Source: Neurospora tetrasperma FGSC 2508
Taxonomy: Eukaryota > Ascomycota > Sordariomycetes > Sordariales > Sordariaceae
Assembly (NCBI RefSeq): GCF_000213175.1
Contig: NW_009799101.1
Coordinates: forward strand, 1,334,341-1,398,340
Length of the DNA stretch: 64,000 nt
Direction of reading: 5' to 3'
Shown: positions 36,646 through 48,758 of the stretch, one piece after another
Layout of the letters: each line of letters starts with the position of its first letter
Numbering within the stretch: position 1 is the stretch's first letter
Translations under genes and position numbers: made by a program
The notes under the pieces: generated by a model
Database searches by the model: none
What the model saw: the letters and a program-made list of their open reading frames with translations, nothing else
Told to the model about the DNA's origin: nothing

Positions 36646-38951
36646 ACTCGGCCATCCCCCAACACCGCGTTGTCAACACGGACACATTATATTTCCTTGC
36701 CTTTGTAGATTTCTCTTCTCCTCGCTACCCCTTTTTCTCCTTTACTTGCACCACTTATTGCTTGTCTTTGGTGTTTGGCGCCTGGTGGGTGTACATAGGC
36801 AGGGAACTTGTCACAGCACGGGCTATAACTACGGCACAAAGATGATGCCTGTGTGTGTTTTGACCCTGGTGTGGTCGGTCATATATTGTTTTCTCTTCCT
36901 TCATTTCACACCGGGCACTTCTTGTTTCATCACAAGCATCGGAGGGCTCGATCTCTTTTCAGGCAAGCGAGGGAAAACGACCAAAGCTGCAGCTGTCGTT
37001 GCGGGACTTCAACCCCTTTTACCACATGTCACTTTCCCCCTCCTTGACAAAACATTCACTCACTTTTACCCCCTTTCATTGTTTGTAACCTTTTCTTCTT
37101 TGCGACTTTTTCTTCGCCGATACGTTTTTTTTTTTTTTTGTTTTTTTTTTCAGCGGGGTGTTTTCCAATCAGCCCCTTTGGTTTTTGTCGAATTTTGATG
37201 GCGTCATGGAGTTTGCTGCACATCATATACCACCAGTCTGCGAATTCTTATACCACCATGTTGTTATTGTTGTTTATATTCTGTTATTACTTTACTTCTT
37301 TACTTCTCTTCAATTGTCACGCGGCCACTTGGTTGGCCTCTTTATATGCTGGAGTGTGGGGATTTTTTTCCTAGAGGGAGACACAAGCAAACCAAAACAC
37401 CTCCCAATTTTTGCCAAGAATAAATTTTAACCATTCTTATCGACTGCTCATCATTAGTCTAGAACCTCCTTAATTTGCCTTGGAGGGCTTTGATCTTCGG
37501 GGATTGTGCGCGAAGTGTGTAAGCTAGGTCGCACGTGTATTTGTGTTGGTCGCCAGACAGTTGATGAAACAGAGATAGATATATGCGGCTATGTTGAAGA
37601 AAAGGGAACTGCCCATGGGATAAAATAGTACGGGCATTGCCGAACCACCATATATGTAGGGAAATTGGGTGGGTGGGCGGGCATACTTACGGGTTTAGGT
37701 CCAAAAGAGATCGTATATCATCATTGCGCAAGCCCTCTTTTGACAACACAAGCTAGGTAAGTTATAGCGCCAGGAATTTCCCAAGTAACTAAGCAAGCAA
37801 GATCTCTAAAGCGTCAGAGAGAAATGCGAACGAACATGTGACAATCCGTTGGGTGCTTCATTGTCGTCGTTGGTGCCTTCCTCGTTATCCAATACGGGAT
37901 TTACTACCTAAGATACCTACCGCCTTACGCCGCAATCCAGGACTAGCTAGACTACGAGAGAGAACCTTGTCATGATTCGATCAAGGCGGGCGAGCCGTAT
38001 GGATCTAGACTCGAAACTAGGTAATTGAGTGGTGAGTGGTGAGTGGTGAGTGGGTAAAGTTCCCTTGTCCTGCTGCTGCAGCATGCAGATATTTCAGCCG
38101 CATTTTTTCATCGCATTCCATCGCAGTGTCTATTCTACACCGCCAAAAGCACAGAACGGATCTGGATGGGTTGGGACTGAACGAAGGTCTTGTTGGCACT
38201 ACTGACTGCATAATAATAGGTACTTATGGTACAGAGGTATGTATGTATGTATACACGCCCGTGTCGTCGCCGTTGCTGATGCCCTCGCTGACGCCCGCGC
38301 GATGAAAAGTATTTAGGTATCACCAAACGGTAACTGCAGGTGTTTATTGGAGGATGTGGTGGTCGATGGTTAGCTGCAGGGTGGTTATTTTCTTTTTTTC
38401 TTATGTCTCTTATTCAAAAAGGAGGCTGTAAACCCAATTCCAAATTGGGACTTTGGTGGGTTGGGGAGCTTGTGTGAGTGCGTGAGTGAGTGAGTGTGAA
38501 ATATGGAAGTGGTGGTGGTGGTTGTGGTAGTGGTATGATGGGAGGAGGACGGGAAAGGCAAGCTGGGTGGAAGCTAGAGAGAGGCAGGAAGGAAGGGGCG
38601 TGTAAGTGAAGTGAAGTGGGTGAATAAAAGATGGCAGTGCGATAAATGCCTGATAAAGACACAAAGGATATACACTGAATTAGTTCCTACCGGATTCCTT
38701 TCTTTAATCACGGTCGTAGTATCATGGTATTCCATCCAAATTCCAGACAGTCGTCGTTCGTTTGAGGTCGTTTGTAACGTTCGTTGTTCTTGTTGTCAGT
38801 TCAAGTAACTTGAAGGTACCTAGTAATGATGATGGGGGGTTAAGGTTTTCCATGTTTTGTCCATGGGGAGGGAAACACTGGTGCTTGGTCATATATAAGT
38901 TGAAGTCCAAATACCATTACCCAACAAATAACCACCAAGCAAAGGTGAATT
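36646..38951. other. 3' flank of the zinc-finger gene and intergenic region
   Basis: About 2.3 kb. The first 700 bases are strongly T-rich on the plus strand, as expected of a transcribed 3' UTR, and include long T runs at 37127-37151. A possible AATAAA signal lies at 37419-37424. Beyond it are GAGTGGT and GGT-type repeats (38027, 38482-38535). No gene is supported. Confidence 0.55.
38027..38053. repeat. (GAGTGGT)n tandem repeat
   Basis: Nearly four exact copies of a seven-base unit in the intergenic region. Confidence 0.9.
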
Positions 38952-39081
38952 GCCTGCTTAGCATAGTGGCTAATGCGTTGCACTTGTATAACCTTGTCCA
39001 CATCACCTGCGGGTAACTCCCAAGGAAGTGGGTCATTGTCTCGACATGCAAAGATCACAGGTTCGATTCCTGTAGTAGGCA
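38952..39081 (+). tRNA. tRNA-Thr(UGU) with a 57-nt intron
   Basis: The acceptor stem pairs 38952-38958 with 39074-39080 (one G-U), with discriminator A39081. The D arm (GCAT/ATGC) contains an A box with GTGGCTA. The anticodon stem is TTGCA/TGCAA and the loop CU-UGU-AA gives anticodon UGU. The variable loop has five bases, and the T arm is ACAGG-TTCGATT-CCTGT. The intron (38989-39045) sits at the canonical place after position 37 and is long for a tRNA; the mature length is 73 nt. A TATA-like ATATATAA lies about 55 bases upstream, and T runs follow from 39084 as a Pol III terminator. Confidence 0.95.
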
Positions 39082-40460
39082 TTTCTTTTTCATGGATTTT
39101 TTTCTTTTTGTCTCTCTCTTTACACATTGCTGTTCTCTTTTCTTTTATTTTGGGTGTTTGTGTTTCCTTCCAAAAGCTTTAAGAGGTTTTTGGTGTCTGT
39201 CATTTGGCAACAAAGATGTTTTCAGCTGTCGGTGTTGCTCTTCTCTTTTTTTTTCCCGTTGTCTGAAGAGAGATAAATAAATATCTACCAAAATCAATGT
39301 AGGAAGGATATCAATGTGGTTTAACGGGGAGGAAAGAGATGGTTCCAGGGACCTATTTGATCTCATGATAATCTGTTTCTCATGCATCAAGCATCCCTCT
39401 GTCACCCTCTTCACCAACAGACACGCACCACAACAAGTCAAGCATCTCCTGCTGTCGATATCAAAGACGGACGGCGTACAAGTAACGGGAATCCGCGCAA
39501 GCCTCAAGCCAAAGAGAAGAAATCTAATTACATTGTGGGAGGTCTGCACATACAAGGTGTACAAGAGCGACAGACGGACGAAAGGGAGGTACGAATGAAT
39601 CTCTGACTCGGGGGGGCGCGCAAGCTCACTCATCCTTCGAAGAACAACGGCCAGACAGATGGAAAAGTAGTCACATCTTCCGACTGAGAACACACATCCA
39701 CACAGGATCAGTCAAGAAAAAAAAAAAAAAAAAAAAAGACATGGTAAACATATCGAATCAGTTTCTCCGCCTACTAGATAACACATCAAGCAAATGCAAG
39801 CAAGTGAACTAGTCAATTGTTGGAAAAGACCCAGGAAAATGAGTGGATCGTCTAGGTTTTGTTGATATACAAGTTGTCCCATATGCACAAAGTCACTATA
39901 TCAGTCGCTACCTCCCAACATTATTCAGCCAGTCAACCAAGGCATCAAGTCAAAACCATAAGCATAACATAACGTCTTTAATATAGTAGTATCCTATGTC
40001 AATGCCATGATACCTAAAATCCATTCAACCCCATCCATCCATCCTGTTACCGAAACAACCGAGTAAGCCGAAAACCTGAATGTCATACATACCACACGTC
40101 TTTCATCTTTCTCCTCTTTCGTCTTCGCTTCTGCTTTAAGTTTAATTCTCTTTTCTTGCCTTGCCATGCCATGCCGTACCATATGTATGTCTGTCCGTCC
40201 GTCCGCACGGGGAGTTTCGTATTGTAGGTTATGTATACAAGGACTACTACGTAGGTAGTGACCACCACCTGTAGTCTACTGCTTTGTTTACTCCCATCCA
40301 CCCACCACTTCATCTCCTTCCTCCACTGATGCTGAACACCTGTTTATTCTTCTTCCGATGGGTAATCATCATCACCGCTATCATCGAAATGGCTACTACT
40401 ACTGCTCTCCACACGGGACCGCAACGCACGCTGACGCTGGCGATGACGCTGATAAGCCCG
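39082..40460. other. Intergenic region between tRNA-Thr and SNF2
   Basis: About 1.4 kb with the tRNA terminator and the 3' flank of the SNF2 gene. It includes a run of 21 A (39717-39737). I see no supported gene. Confidence 0.6.
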
Positions 40461-43400
40461 CTAATCTTCATCTCCGGCTTCGCTGTCCGCCGCGCTGGTA
40501 CCGTTCATCACCTGGCTGACGCTCATGCTGTTCACGGCTGATGTCATTGCGCTGGACGAGGAAGCGGCGTTGTTGTAAGACGTTGAGCTAGACACGAGCT
40601 TGATCCTGGTCGGTTGGGTCGGTGCTGGCGCTAGCACGGGAGGTGCCGACGATGGTTGCGGAGTCTCGGTGAAGTTGGTAATGGTGGATGGGGCGACTGA
40701 GCCGTCCTTTGTTGAGGATGCTCCTACGGAGAAGGTTGAGGAGGAGGGATCCTCGAGGGTGCGGAGTTCGGGGTGATCGTTCAGCTCCTTCTCGAATTGA
40801 TCCTTGAAGTGAGCCTGAGAAATGGTTGTTAGTAAACAATTACCTAAGTGACCAAGGGCGGGAACAACATACCTCTATCCTGTTTGCATCTATGCAAATC
40901 ATGGATGTCTCCTCGTTGAACGTCCTGCAGTTCCTCACCAACAACTCCAAGTCCTTCCGCATATCCGAAAGTGAGTGGTAGTCCTCCTTCTTCATCTTCT
41001 TTTCGATATCCTTCATGCAAATCGGGTTCGTAATCATGAGGTAGTAATCCGGCCATTCACGCTTAGGCGGCAGCTTGACGAAAGGACCAATGATCAGCCT
41101 GGTGGGTGGGCCTTCGTCCTCGTCCTTGTCACCATCTAGCTGCTCGGCAGGCTCATCATCCTCCACTTCAAGGTTCATCAACCCATCAAAGATCCGCCTC
41201 ATGCTCTGCTGCAGCTTAGTGCGCATTTCTGCTGACATGCGACTGTCTCCGTTTGACACCGCCTTGGGCCGGCCACCAGGTCCGCGACGCTTCTTAGTGA
41301 CAGGAGGTTCATCATCACCATCCTCCCTAGGGCGCTTTTCGAGATTCTTGCTGCCAGGCTTACGACCACGCTTCTTGGGTGTCGGCGGGGCGACCTCCAC
41401 CTCCTCAGTACTAGCCCGACTTACACTTGGTGAGGCATCCACGGAACCGGAAGCATTGTTGAGGATTGCTATCTTCTTGAGCCTGTTTTGTTCACGGCGT
41501 TCCTTACGTGCCGCTTTGCGGGCTGCCGCAGCCTCTGGCGAATCATCGTCATCGTCAACTGCCATGAGCCACTGCTCTTCTGTAAGACCGTCGTCGTACT
41601 TGACCTTTGTGCGCTCACGAGCTCCACGACCGAGAGAGACCGCTTCTTCTTCCTCAATCGGATTGCCTTCTTGAAGGTAGATATCGGGCAGTTCCTTCTC
41701 AGCCATGAGGCGAGGGATACCCTTACATCCCGGCGCCGTACCATAGAGTGGATCGCGAGCTCTTTCATCATCAAGCTGCTGGAACGTGACCAACTCATCT
41801 TCGTTACGGGCCAAAATCATGTTGAGTTCCTCGTCATCCATCTCTTCCTGCTCACCAACCTCCGCCATGTCTGCCGTCTCAAGCAGAGTCCTGAGCATGG
41901 CATCACGATCGGTTTCGGACGACTTGTTATCGAAACGACCGGCCTGAATGACCTTGCCGTCCATGTCGAGCTTGAATCTGGCACGCTCCAAGATCTTTTC
42001 TTCCACCGAGGCCGAACTGATGAGACGCAGGATACGCACTTCGTTCTTCTGACCGATACGATGAGCACGATCCTGAGCCTGCAAATCCTGATGAGGGTTC
42101 CAATCCGAGTCGTAAATGATGACCGTATCGGCAGTCTGCAAGTTGAGACCCAAACCACCGGCACGGGTAGAGAGAAGGAACATGAAGTAAGGCGAGTCAG
42201 GGGCGTTGAAGAGCCTCAAGAGCTCGGAACGGTCCTCCGCCTTGGTTGTACCGTCAAGACGGAGGTACTGAATGCCACGGAACCTGAGGAAATCCTCCAT
42301 AATGTCCATAATAGCGGTCATTTGGAAGAACATCAGGACACGATGGCCCGTTGCCTTATACTTGGGCAGCACACGGTCCAGAAGCTCAAACTTACCGGCT
42401 GTTCTCCACAGCAGGTCGTTGCTGGTGTTGGTCGGGTTCATTTGGTTCTCGACTTCGTCAAACACAAATGGATGGTTACAGAGCTTGCGGAGCTGCATGA
42501 TCATGTTGCTCAAACCACGGGCACCAGTCTTGCCTCCCTTTCCGTCGCTGACAAGAATCTTTTGGTGGGTAACCATTTGCTTGTACAGACGTTGCTGCAG
42601 GGCCGAAAACTTGCACTTGATAACCTTTTCTGTCTTGTCTGGCAGATCCTTTTCGACATCCTTTTTGAGACGACGCAGCAAGAATGGCCGCAGCACCTTG
42701 TGCAGACGACGAATGACGAGAATCTGCTCTTCTTCTGTGAGTTCCATCTTGTCCTGCCCACCCGTGTTGGCGAAAGGAGTGTTGAACCATTCATCAAAAG
42801 TCTTGGCTGATTTGAAGATGTTCGGCAAGACGAAGTTGAGCATGGACCACAGTTCGGCAAGGTTGTTTTGCAAGGGAGTACCCGTGAGAATCAAGCGGAA
42901 TCGGGTGCTGTAGAATTGCTGGATGGTGGCGCTCAGCTTCGAGTTAGCGTTCTTCATACGATGTCCTTCATCAATGATCATGTGGAACCACTTGATCTTG
43001 CTCAACAGCGGGCGATCCTTGATGATGTACTCGTATGTCGTGAGCAAGACCTGGAATTCCCCACGACGGATCTTCTCCTGTTGCAGCTTGCGGGTGTTGG
43101 GAGGACCTTTGTAGACGATCTTGGCAACGGATGGCGCCCACTTATCGAATTCAAGGTTCCAGTTGGTGAGCGTACTGAGCGGAACAATAACCAGGTACGG
43201 TCCATTCTGCTGCTTTTTCTCGATGAGATACGTGACCAAACTGATTGTCTGAATAGTCTTTCCGAGACCCATTTCGTCGGCCAAGATACCGTTGAGGTTG
43301 TTGTTGTAGAGCGACAACATCCACTGCAGACCCTTGAGCTGGTACTCCTTGAGAGTACCACCGACCAGAATACTGGCTTGTTCTGTAACCTCTTCCTTGA

Positions 43401-45037
43401 TTCTGTGCGCAACGGCATAGTAGTCGATCTTCCGGCTACTTTCTTCGTCCTCGTCCACATCGCTCTCCTCTTCTGGGATGTTTTGCAAATCGTCGCCATA
43501 ACGCTCGGCGGCCTCGCGCTGTTGTGCACGAACCGACGAGGCGAGCTGATGAAGGAAACCGTCGGTCTGGCGGAGAAGGTGAGTAATACGAGTATCCTTG
43601 GCCTGGTCGAGCAGCTTGAGATAAGCTTCTTCGTCGTTGGCCTTGAGGGCCTGCAGACGCTGCTTGGCCGTCCTTTCCACCCTCTTTTGCTCCTCCTTCT
43701 CGATGTTGAAGTGATGCGCATACATGAGACGACCCATTTTCTGCAGCTTGTTACGCTGAATCGAGGCGACGTTTTGTATCTCCACCTTGTGGTTTTGAAC
43801 CGCTTGCAGAAACTCGACGTGCTTCTTGCGTTCCCTATTCTCGCGCGCGTCACGTTGCTGCTTCTCAAGCTTCTCGGTAACCCGGGCTTCCCTAACACTC
43901 TGCTTCTTCATGCGGCGGTACATTGTCCTATTTGTCGTCATCGCAAGGTTATCATAGTGTAGCATTTGTTTCCCAACCTTATCCCTCAGCGCTCGCTGTT
44001 TGGAGTACAAAGCCAGCTTCTTCATCTCGATAATGGCCTTGCGCTTGGCCGTGTCATCGGCGACGACTTCATCTTTACTTGTGTCCCAATGCGCCAGGTT
44101 ACCCGGGAGGCTCTTGAGCTCGGCATAGCGGGCGCTCATGCGATTGAACACAATCTTCTCACGGTCTGCTCTCAACTGCTCGAAATCGACACCCGTGGGA
44201 AAAATGCCAGGGATGATAAGGCGATTCTTGCGGCGCCCATGCTCGAGGTAGTTGATGCTGTTCTTGACCAGTCCGGCTTCTAGTGGCAGCTTGACTGTCT
44301 TGAGCTCACGGGCCTTTGGTGTTGAATCAGCCTCCTCCTGACCGTTGGAGCTGCCGGTCTTGGGGGTGTCTTGGGTTGGTGTACTGGAGTTAGTCTGAGC
44401 AGCAGACGCGTTGGATGCCGCTTGCGCAACCTGGGCAGAGTTGCGCCGAGCCCTAAACTCGTAAAGTTGTTTTTGAAGGGCAGCTGGGACGCCCTGATTC
44501 CGACTTAGCGCTTGGAAAGCCTTTATTTGATCCTTGAGCAACTGAATCTGAGCCTTTGTGTAGGGGACACCTCCTTGTGGCTGGCCAGTTGGCATACCGA
44601 CAGGCTTAGCAGCAGGCGTCTTTGGAACCTGAGCTCCAGAGACACCGTCTGTCTGCTGGGGTCCGGGGGCACGGCCAGGCTGGCCTCCGTTAACGGCACC
44701 ACCTGCCATCTGATGTTGTTGTTGATGTTGTTGTTGTTGTTGTCGTTGCATCTGCTGTTGCTGCTGTTGTTGCTGCTGTCTGCGGGATACGGCCAGGATG
44801 ATGTTGTGGAGCTTCATAAACTCGGGATCGTTTTGAGGGACGCCCTGCTTCTTCAATTGCTGGTAGCGCTGTTGGAAGTTAGCTTGAGACCATAACAGAA
44901 TCGCAGTGGGATACCCTGATGCGACCAAGAGGAAAGCATACCGCATAAACTTCCTGAACCTGCTGGCCGCTCATGTTGGCAGCCATCACCATTTGCGGGT
45001 GCTGCGCAACGGCAGCAGGCATTTGGACACCCGCCAT
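40461..45037 (-). CDS. snf2: SWI/SNF-family chromatin-remodelling ATPase (Snf2/Sth1/BRG1 type)
   Basis: Catalytic ATPase of a SWI/SNF or RSC-type remodeller. The exons on the minus strand are 45037-44942, 44868-40873 and 40814-40461 (4446 nt, 1481 residues). The N-terminal region has a QLQ-like segment (RYQQLKKQGVPQNDPEF) and a Gln tract near residues 55-90. An HSA-type basic helix lies at about 340-410. The ATPase has DEMGLGKTIQTI near 565, the DEGH box (IIDEGHRMKN) near 663, and a C-terminal lobe with STRAGGLGLN and the QxxxRxxRIGQ motif (QAQDRAHRIGQ). A SnAC-like region near 1040-1100, an AT-hook (KKRGRKPGSK) near 1200 and a bromodomain (about 1255-1395, WPDYYLMITNPI) follow. The tail is Ser/Thr-rich and ends in acidic residues. 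Introns are 73 and 58 nt. The bromodomain and HSA/SnAC layout separates it from ISWI, CHD and INO80. Confidence 0.96.
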
Positions 45038-45556
45038 GGTGGGAGTAGAAAAGTAGAGGCGTTATCGAGGCTATCGAGACCGTCGGGAGAAGTGAATTCA
45101 ATGGCTGCCGGCAGATGTCACTGTCGGCGCATATCCATAGACGATGATAGTCGCAGTGGGGTGCGTCGCGAAAACACCTTGGTGGACGTGACCAGGACGT
45201 GTCAGGCAAAAAAAAGAAAAAAAAAAGAGCAGCGAGTGACAAGCTGTGTCCTAGGGATGGACTGCAATTACTGGGGAATGGAGAGGCAAGAATGCAAAGC
45301 TGCGGCAATGTCTGTCTGAGTGGTATGCAAAAGTCCAGACGACGGATAGACGATGCGCGGTGGACAGTCGTCGGTTCGCGTCGTCGAAGTGTGTGCGACG
45401 AGCAAGGGTGGCTTCACCGAGCGTCGAGGGCGGTGGTTATCAACCTGTGCTGTGGTTCAGCCGTCGTTGTTGGACGAGATGGCTGAAGCGAGATGGTCCA
45501 GTTCCCGTTGCCGTGGTGCTAAAAGACTATCTGGATCCGATGATCTTCTTGCCGTA

Positions 45557-45589
45557 TGGTGGTGGTGGTGGTGGTGGTGGTGGTGGTGG
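45557..45589. repeat. (TGG)11 microsatellite
   Basis: Eleven TGG triplets about 0.5 kb upstream of the SNF2 start codon. Confidence 0.95.
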
Positions 45590-46114
45590 GTTGGTTGCCG
45601 TGGAAAGTGGAATCTGATATCCCAGTATTGAGTGGCTGCGTAAATTGTCGGTGGTTGATAGACTCTGCGACCGTAGAGCAGGAATTGTTAAGAGAGTCCC
45701 AGTTGCACGCCACGCCAAAAGGCCAGAGCCAAAACCAGGTTGGTGCTGGTAGAGTGGGCAGTGGGGGGAGAGAAGCGGACGGTCGGGGGCGGCAAAATCA
45801 GAGGGTAGACTGGTAGTGAGTGCACTGGAGACTGTAGACTAGAGGCAGGCCCTCCCTTGAACCTCTGGCCCTACTGAACTGAAGGGAAAGAAGGTCGGAC
45901 AAGATGAAGGAAAAAAGCCGGAATGGCAATCGCGGGCGGCGCGTTGGGGGTGGCGGCCGGGTGCGAGTGGGATGCGCCGGGGATTGAGTGGTCCCGTTTT
46001 TTGTCGGCGGTTTCCTGATGGCCTCAATGAGTCGCAGGGGAGAGTGGTGATTTTTTTGATGCACAAGCCTTCGCGTCCAACTGGCTTGGTTGGAAAGTGA
46101 TGGAGAGAGGTCAC

Positions 46115-46138
46115 GGTCGGTCGGTCGGTCAGGTCGGC

Positions 46139-46169
<31 letters not shown>

Positions 46170-46213
46170 GGCTCTGTGTGTGAAGGCAGCGGCTGCGGGC
46201 GGGCGGGCGGGCG
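46115..46213. repeat. Cluster of GGTC, AGAC and GGGC tetranucleotide arrays
   Basis: Three different tetranucleotide arrays lie within 100 bases: GGTC (46115-46130), AGAC (46141-46170) and GGGC (46197-46213). All are purine/G-rich on the plus strand. Confidence 0.9.
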
Positions 46214-47003
46214 ACGTGGGAGCGCGCAGACATAGCCAGCAGGCAGAAACAGCAGCCAGAGTGGCAGTGTCCAGTGCCAGTTCGCCTGCCTGCCCGGCAA
46301 AAGCTGGCAGAGTGGATCGATGTGGCCAATGCTCGTGTCCAGCCAGAGACTCCACGCGCAAAATTTGGCTGGGGGGAAGAGCTTACATAAAATACGCTCG
46401 GTCGCTTTTTGCAACTCAATCCAGTTTCATGCATTCGACTCTCCCTGACCCGTGCAGAAATCTAGCCATTGAGGGTTTAGCGGCGATACCGAGCTAACTT
46501 GGAACAGCCAATCGCTGTCTCGGGTCTGAGCGCATGGACCTAGCATTTGCCATTGGCCAAGATACTCAAGCCTAGGCTTTTTGTGTAGATTGTCGTTTTA
46601 GTCGCATAGTCCATTGTCAAATCACTGCAACTAGAGAGGTTTCCGTCCAGTCTCATTCCTGTCCATGGCATTCGTTTGGAGACAACAAAGGACCGTATCA
46701 TACCCCTGAGTGGATGTAAACAAACCCAGGTGACATTCCTACGGTATCCACATGGAATATGTTTTGTGGCTGGCCAATCACAGGTACCGGCAGCTAGTTG
46801 ACCTGACTGGTCATCTTTGGTATCAATGAATCCCCATCAGAAGGGTTCTATTTTACTTACGTCAGGCTGCCTTTAAATGATCATAATGATGACTCCTGTA
46901 AATTCAAAAAACCCCAAAGGAAAAAAAAAGAAAACAAGGAAAAAAAACCTCCGGTGAGACGACTATATCTCTATATGCGCAATACAACGCTTTACATGTA
47001 GAA

Positions 47004-48758
47004 TTACCTCTTAACCTTCTTCCGATCAGGCCCCTCCCCCTCCTCCTCTCCCTCACTCACATCCGCATACTGCGTAACCGGCTGCGTCTCCTTCCACGCC
47101 TTGGTAAACATGGGGTCCTTCTTAGCCACCTCCGCATACTTGAGCAGCGCCTCTCGGGGGTCCTCGTGCAACATTTTGCTGAGCGGGATGTTCTCCGAGA
47201 TGTGTTTTTCGTCCGGCTGGCTGCGCATAAAGGGCGTGATCTGCTGCACCTGGGGGCCTCTAGTCCCGCTGCCGGTGCCGCTACCACGCTTCCCCTTGGG
47301 TTTCGGTACCGAGGCCCCGGGGGTGACGATGGAGTCGGCAGAGAGGCCAAGGCTCTGGTCCATCGTGAGGTTGGGGTCGTCGTCAATGTGTCGCTTCTTG
47401 GGCGCGCGGGACATGACTTCAACGGCACCGCGGAAGGATTTTTCGGGGTTGAAGAGAATGCGGGTCTCAGCGTTGGCGGAACCGGTAATGATTTGGTTGA
47501 GCTTGGGGTGCCATTCGACGACGATGATTGGTATACCGGGCGTGATGGGCGTAACATGTTCGGGTCTGAGGTTGCCCGGGTTGAGGATGTGGAGGTGGCC
47601 GGATGCAGAACCAGTGATGATCGATCGCGAGTCCGGAGAGTATCGAATGTTGGTCATGGGGAAGCGATCCGATGTTGACGGGTGCTCGACCTTGACGAGA
47701 GGCTCCTTGAACTTGCGTGTGTCCCATAGCTTGATCAAGCCGTCACCTCCTCTTGTAACCACCATTCGTCCATCCGCGCTGATATCGATACCGCCTGTCC
47801 ATGTATCTGGCTTGTGTGCTTCGCGAATTTCTGCCGCTGGTCGCGTGAAGGGACCGTTACCGCTGTACATGACCAGCGAACCATCCAGAGCGGCCGCCAC
47901 AAGAACCGGATTGCTCCCCTGGGTAGAGGCACCCCATACCACCGATGTCATTCTTGTCCGACCAGCCGATCCCGCAGCTTTCGATTTGAAAACGATCACC
48001 TCTTTTTGGCTTCTCTTGTTGTTGACGTCCCAAATTCTTAGCGTACTGTCCGAGCCAGCAGTAACGCAGAGGTTGGGGTCGCTGGGATGCCATGTGCCTG
48101 TTGTAATCTCTCCGACGTGACCCTTTGTATTGTGCATATCGCGAAGATACATATCGCCCTTGACAAACTCTGTCAAGATATCGCCATCTCTCGACATGAT
48201 CTTGGCTTGAGGATGCGCTGTCACGCAGAGAAAGTGGCTGCCCGAAGTAGGGCAGAACTCGGCGCGTTGAATCGGGTGCGAGTCGGTGGTAGCTGATGAC
48301 TTGTTGGACTCCCACGGATCAACGCTCCGGAAAGCCCGTAGTGTTGTTGGCGTCATGGCAGAAAAGTCATGCAGCTTGATTGTCCCGTCGAGGGAACCCG
48401 TAAGAAGTCGACCGCCGGCCGGGTCCAAGGACACGCTTGTCACGGCGCGTTCGTGTGTCTTGAGTACAAGCTCGTGGGATACGGGGAATCGATCGCTCTC
48501 GTCTTCGGACTCGTCGTCTGAGTCGTCGTCGTCATCATCATCGTCGCTGTCATTGTCACTATCGTCATCCTTCTTGCGGTCGCCTTTCTTTGGCGCTGCT
48601 GGTGTCTCTACCTGTCGCCTCGCCCTTTCTATCTGCGCCGCGATATTGGCTTCTCTGCTTGTTTTGCCAAAGGACAGCGGCACATATGCGCGCATGGGGT
48701 CATCTGGGGCAAGTTGCGGTTGCTCAACCAGGTAGTCATCACTGTCGCTATCGCTCAT
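47004..48758 (-). CDS. wdr70: WD40 repeat protein, WDR70 family
   Basis: A single-exon gene of 1755 nt and 584 residues. The start is the AUG of MSDSDSDDY at 48758; the frame continues upstream but only from a GUG. The N-terminus has the WDR70-like segment DPMRAYVPLSFGKTSREANI, then a long Asp/Ser acidic run. The beta propeller follows at about 110-430, with blades such as AVTSVSLDPAGGRLLTGSLD and GDGLIKLWDTRKFKEP. After the propeller come a conserved MSRAPKKRHIDDDPN segment and a C-terminal region with IPLSKMLHEDPREALLKYA and a basic end (DRKKVKR). In animals and fission yeast WDR70 proteins work with CRL4 in histone H2B ubiquitylation at DNA breaks; a similar nuclear role here is inference. 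Family assignment is fairly firm. Confidence 0.88.
   Translation of the reverse strand: MSDSDSDDYLVEQPQLAPDDPMRAYVPLSFGKTSREANIAAQIERARRQVETPAAPKKGDRKKDDDSDNDSDDDDDDDDSDDESEDESDRFPVSHELVLKTHERAVTSVSLDPAGGRLLTGSLDGTIKLHDFSAMTPTTLRAFRSVDPWESNKSSATTDSHPIQRAEFCPTSGSHFLCVTAHPQAKIMSRDGDILTEFVKGDMYLRDMHNTKGHVGEITTGTWHPSDPNLCVTAGSDSTLRIWDVNNKRSQKEVIVFKSKAAGSAGRTRMTSVVWGASTQGSNPVLVAAALDGSLVMYSGNGPFTRPAAEIREAHKPDTWTGGIDISADGRMVVTRGGDGLIKLWDTRKFKEPLVKVEHPSTSDRFPMTNIRYSPDSRSIITGSASGHLHILNPGNLRPEHVTPITPGIPIIVVEWHPKLNQIITGSANAETRILFNPEKSFRGAVEVMSRAPKKRHIDDDPNLTMDQSLGLSADSIVTPGASVPKPKGKRGSGTGSGTRGPQVQQITPFMRSQPDEKHISENIPLSKMLHEDPREALLKYAEVAKKDPMFTKAWKETQPVTQYADVSEGEEEGEGPDRKKVKR

Larger units (their letters stand above)
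45038..47003. other. Intergenic region between SNF2 and the WDR70-like gene
   Basis: About 2 kb holding the SNF2 promoter and leader and the 3' flank of the WDR70-like gene. It contains GGT, GGTC, AGAC and GGGC arrays (listed separately). Open frames here are built on those repeats and run on both strands; none is supported. Confidence 0.6.

Noticed and set aside
38840-39127. Minus-strand open frame containing MPTTGIEPVI
   Set aside because: It is the antisense of the tRNA-Thr gene; the peptide is a translation of the T arm and acceptor stem.
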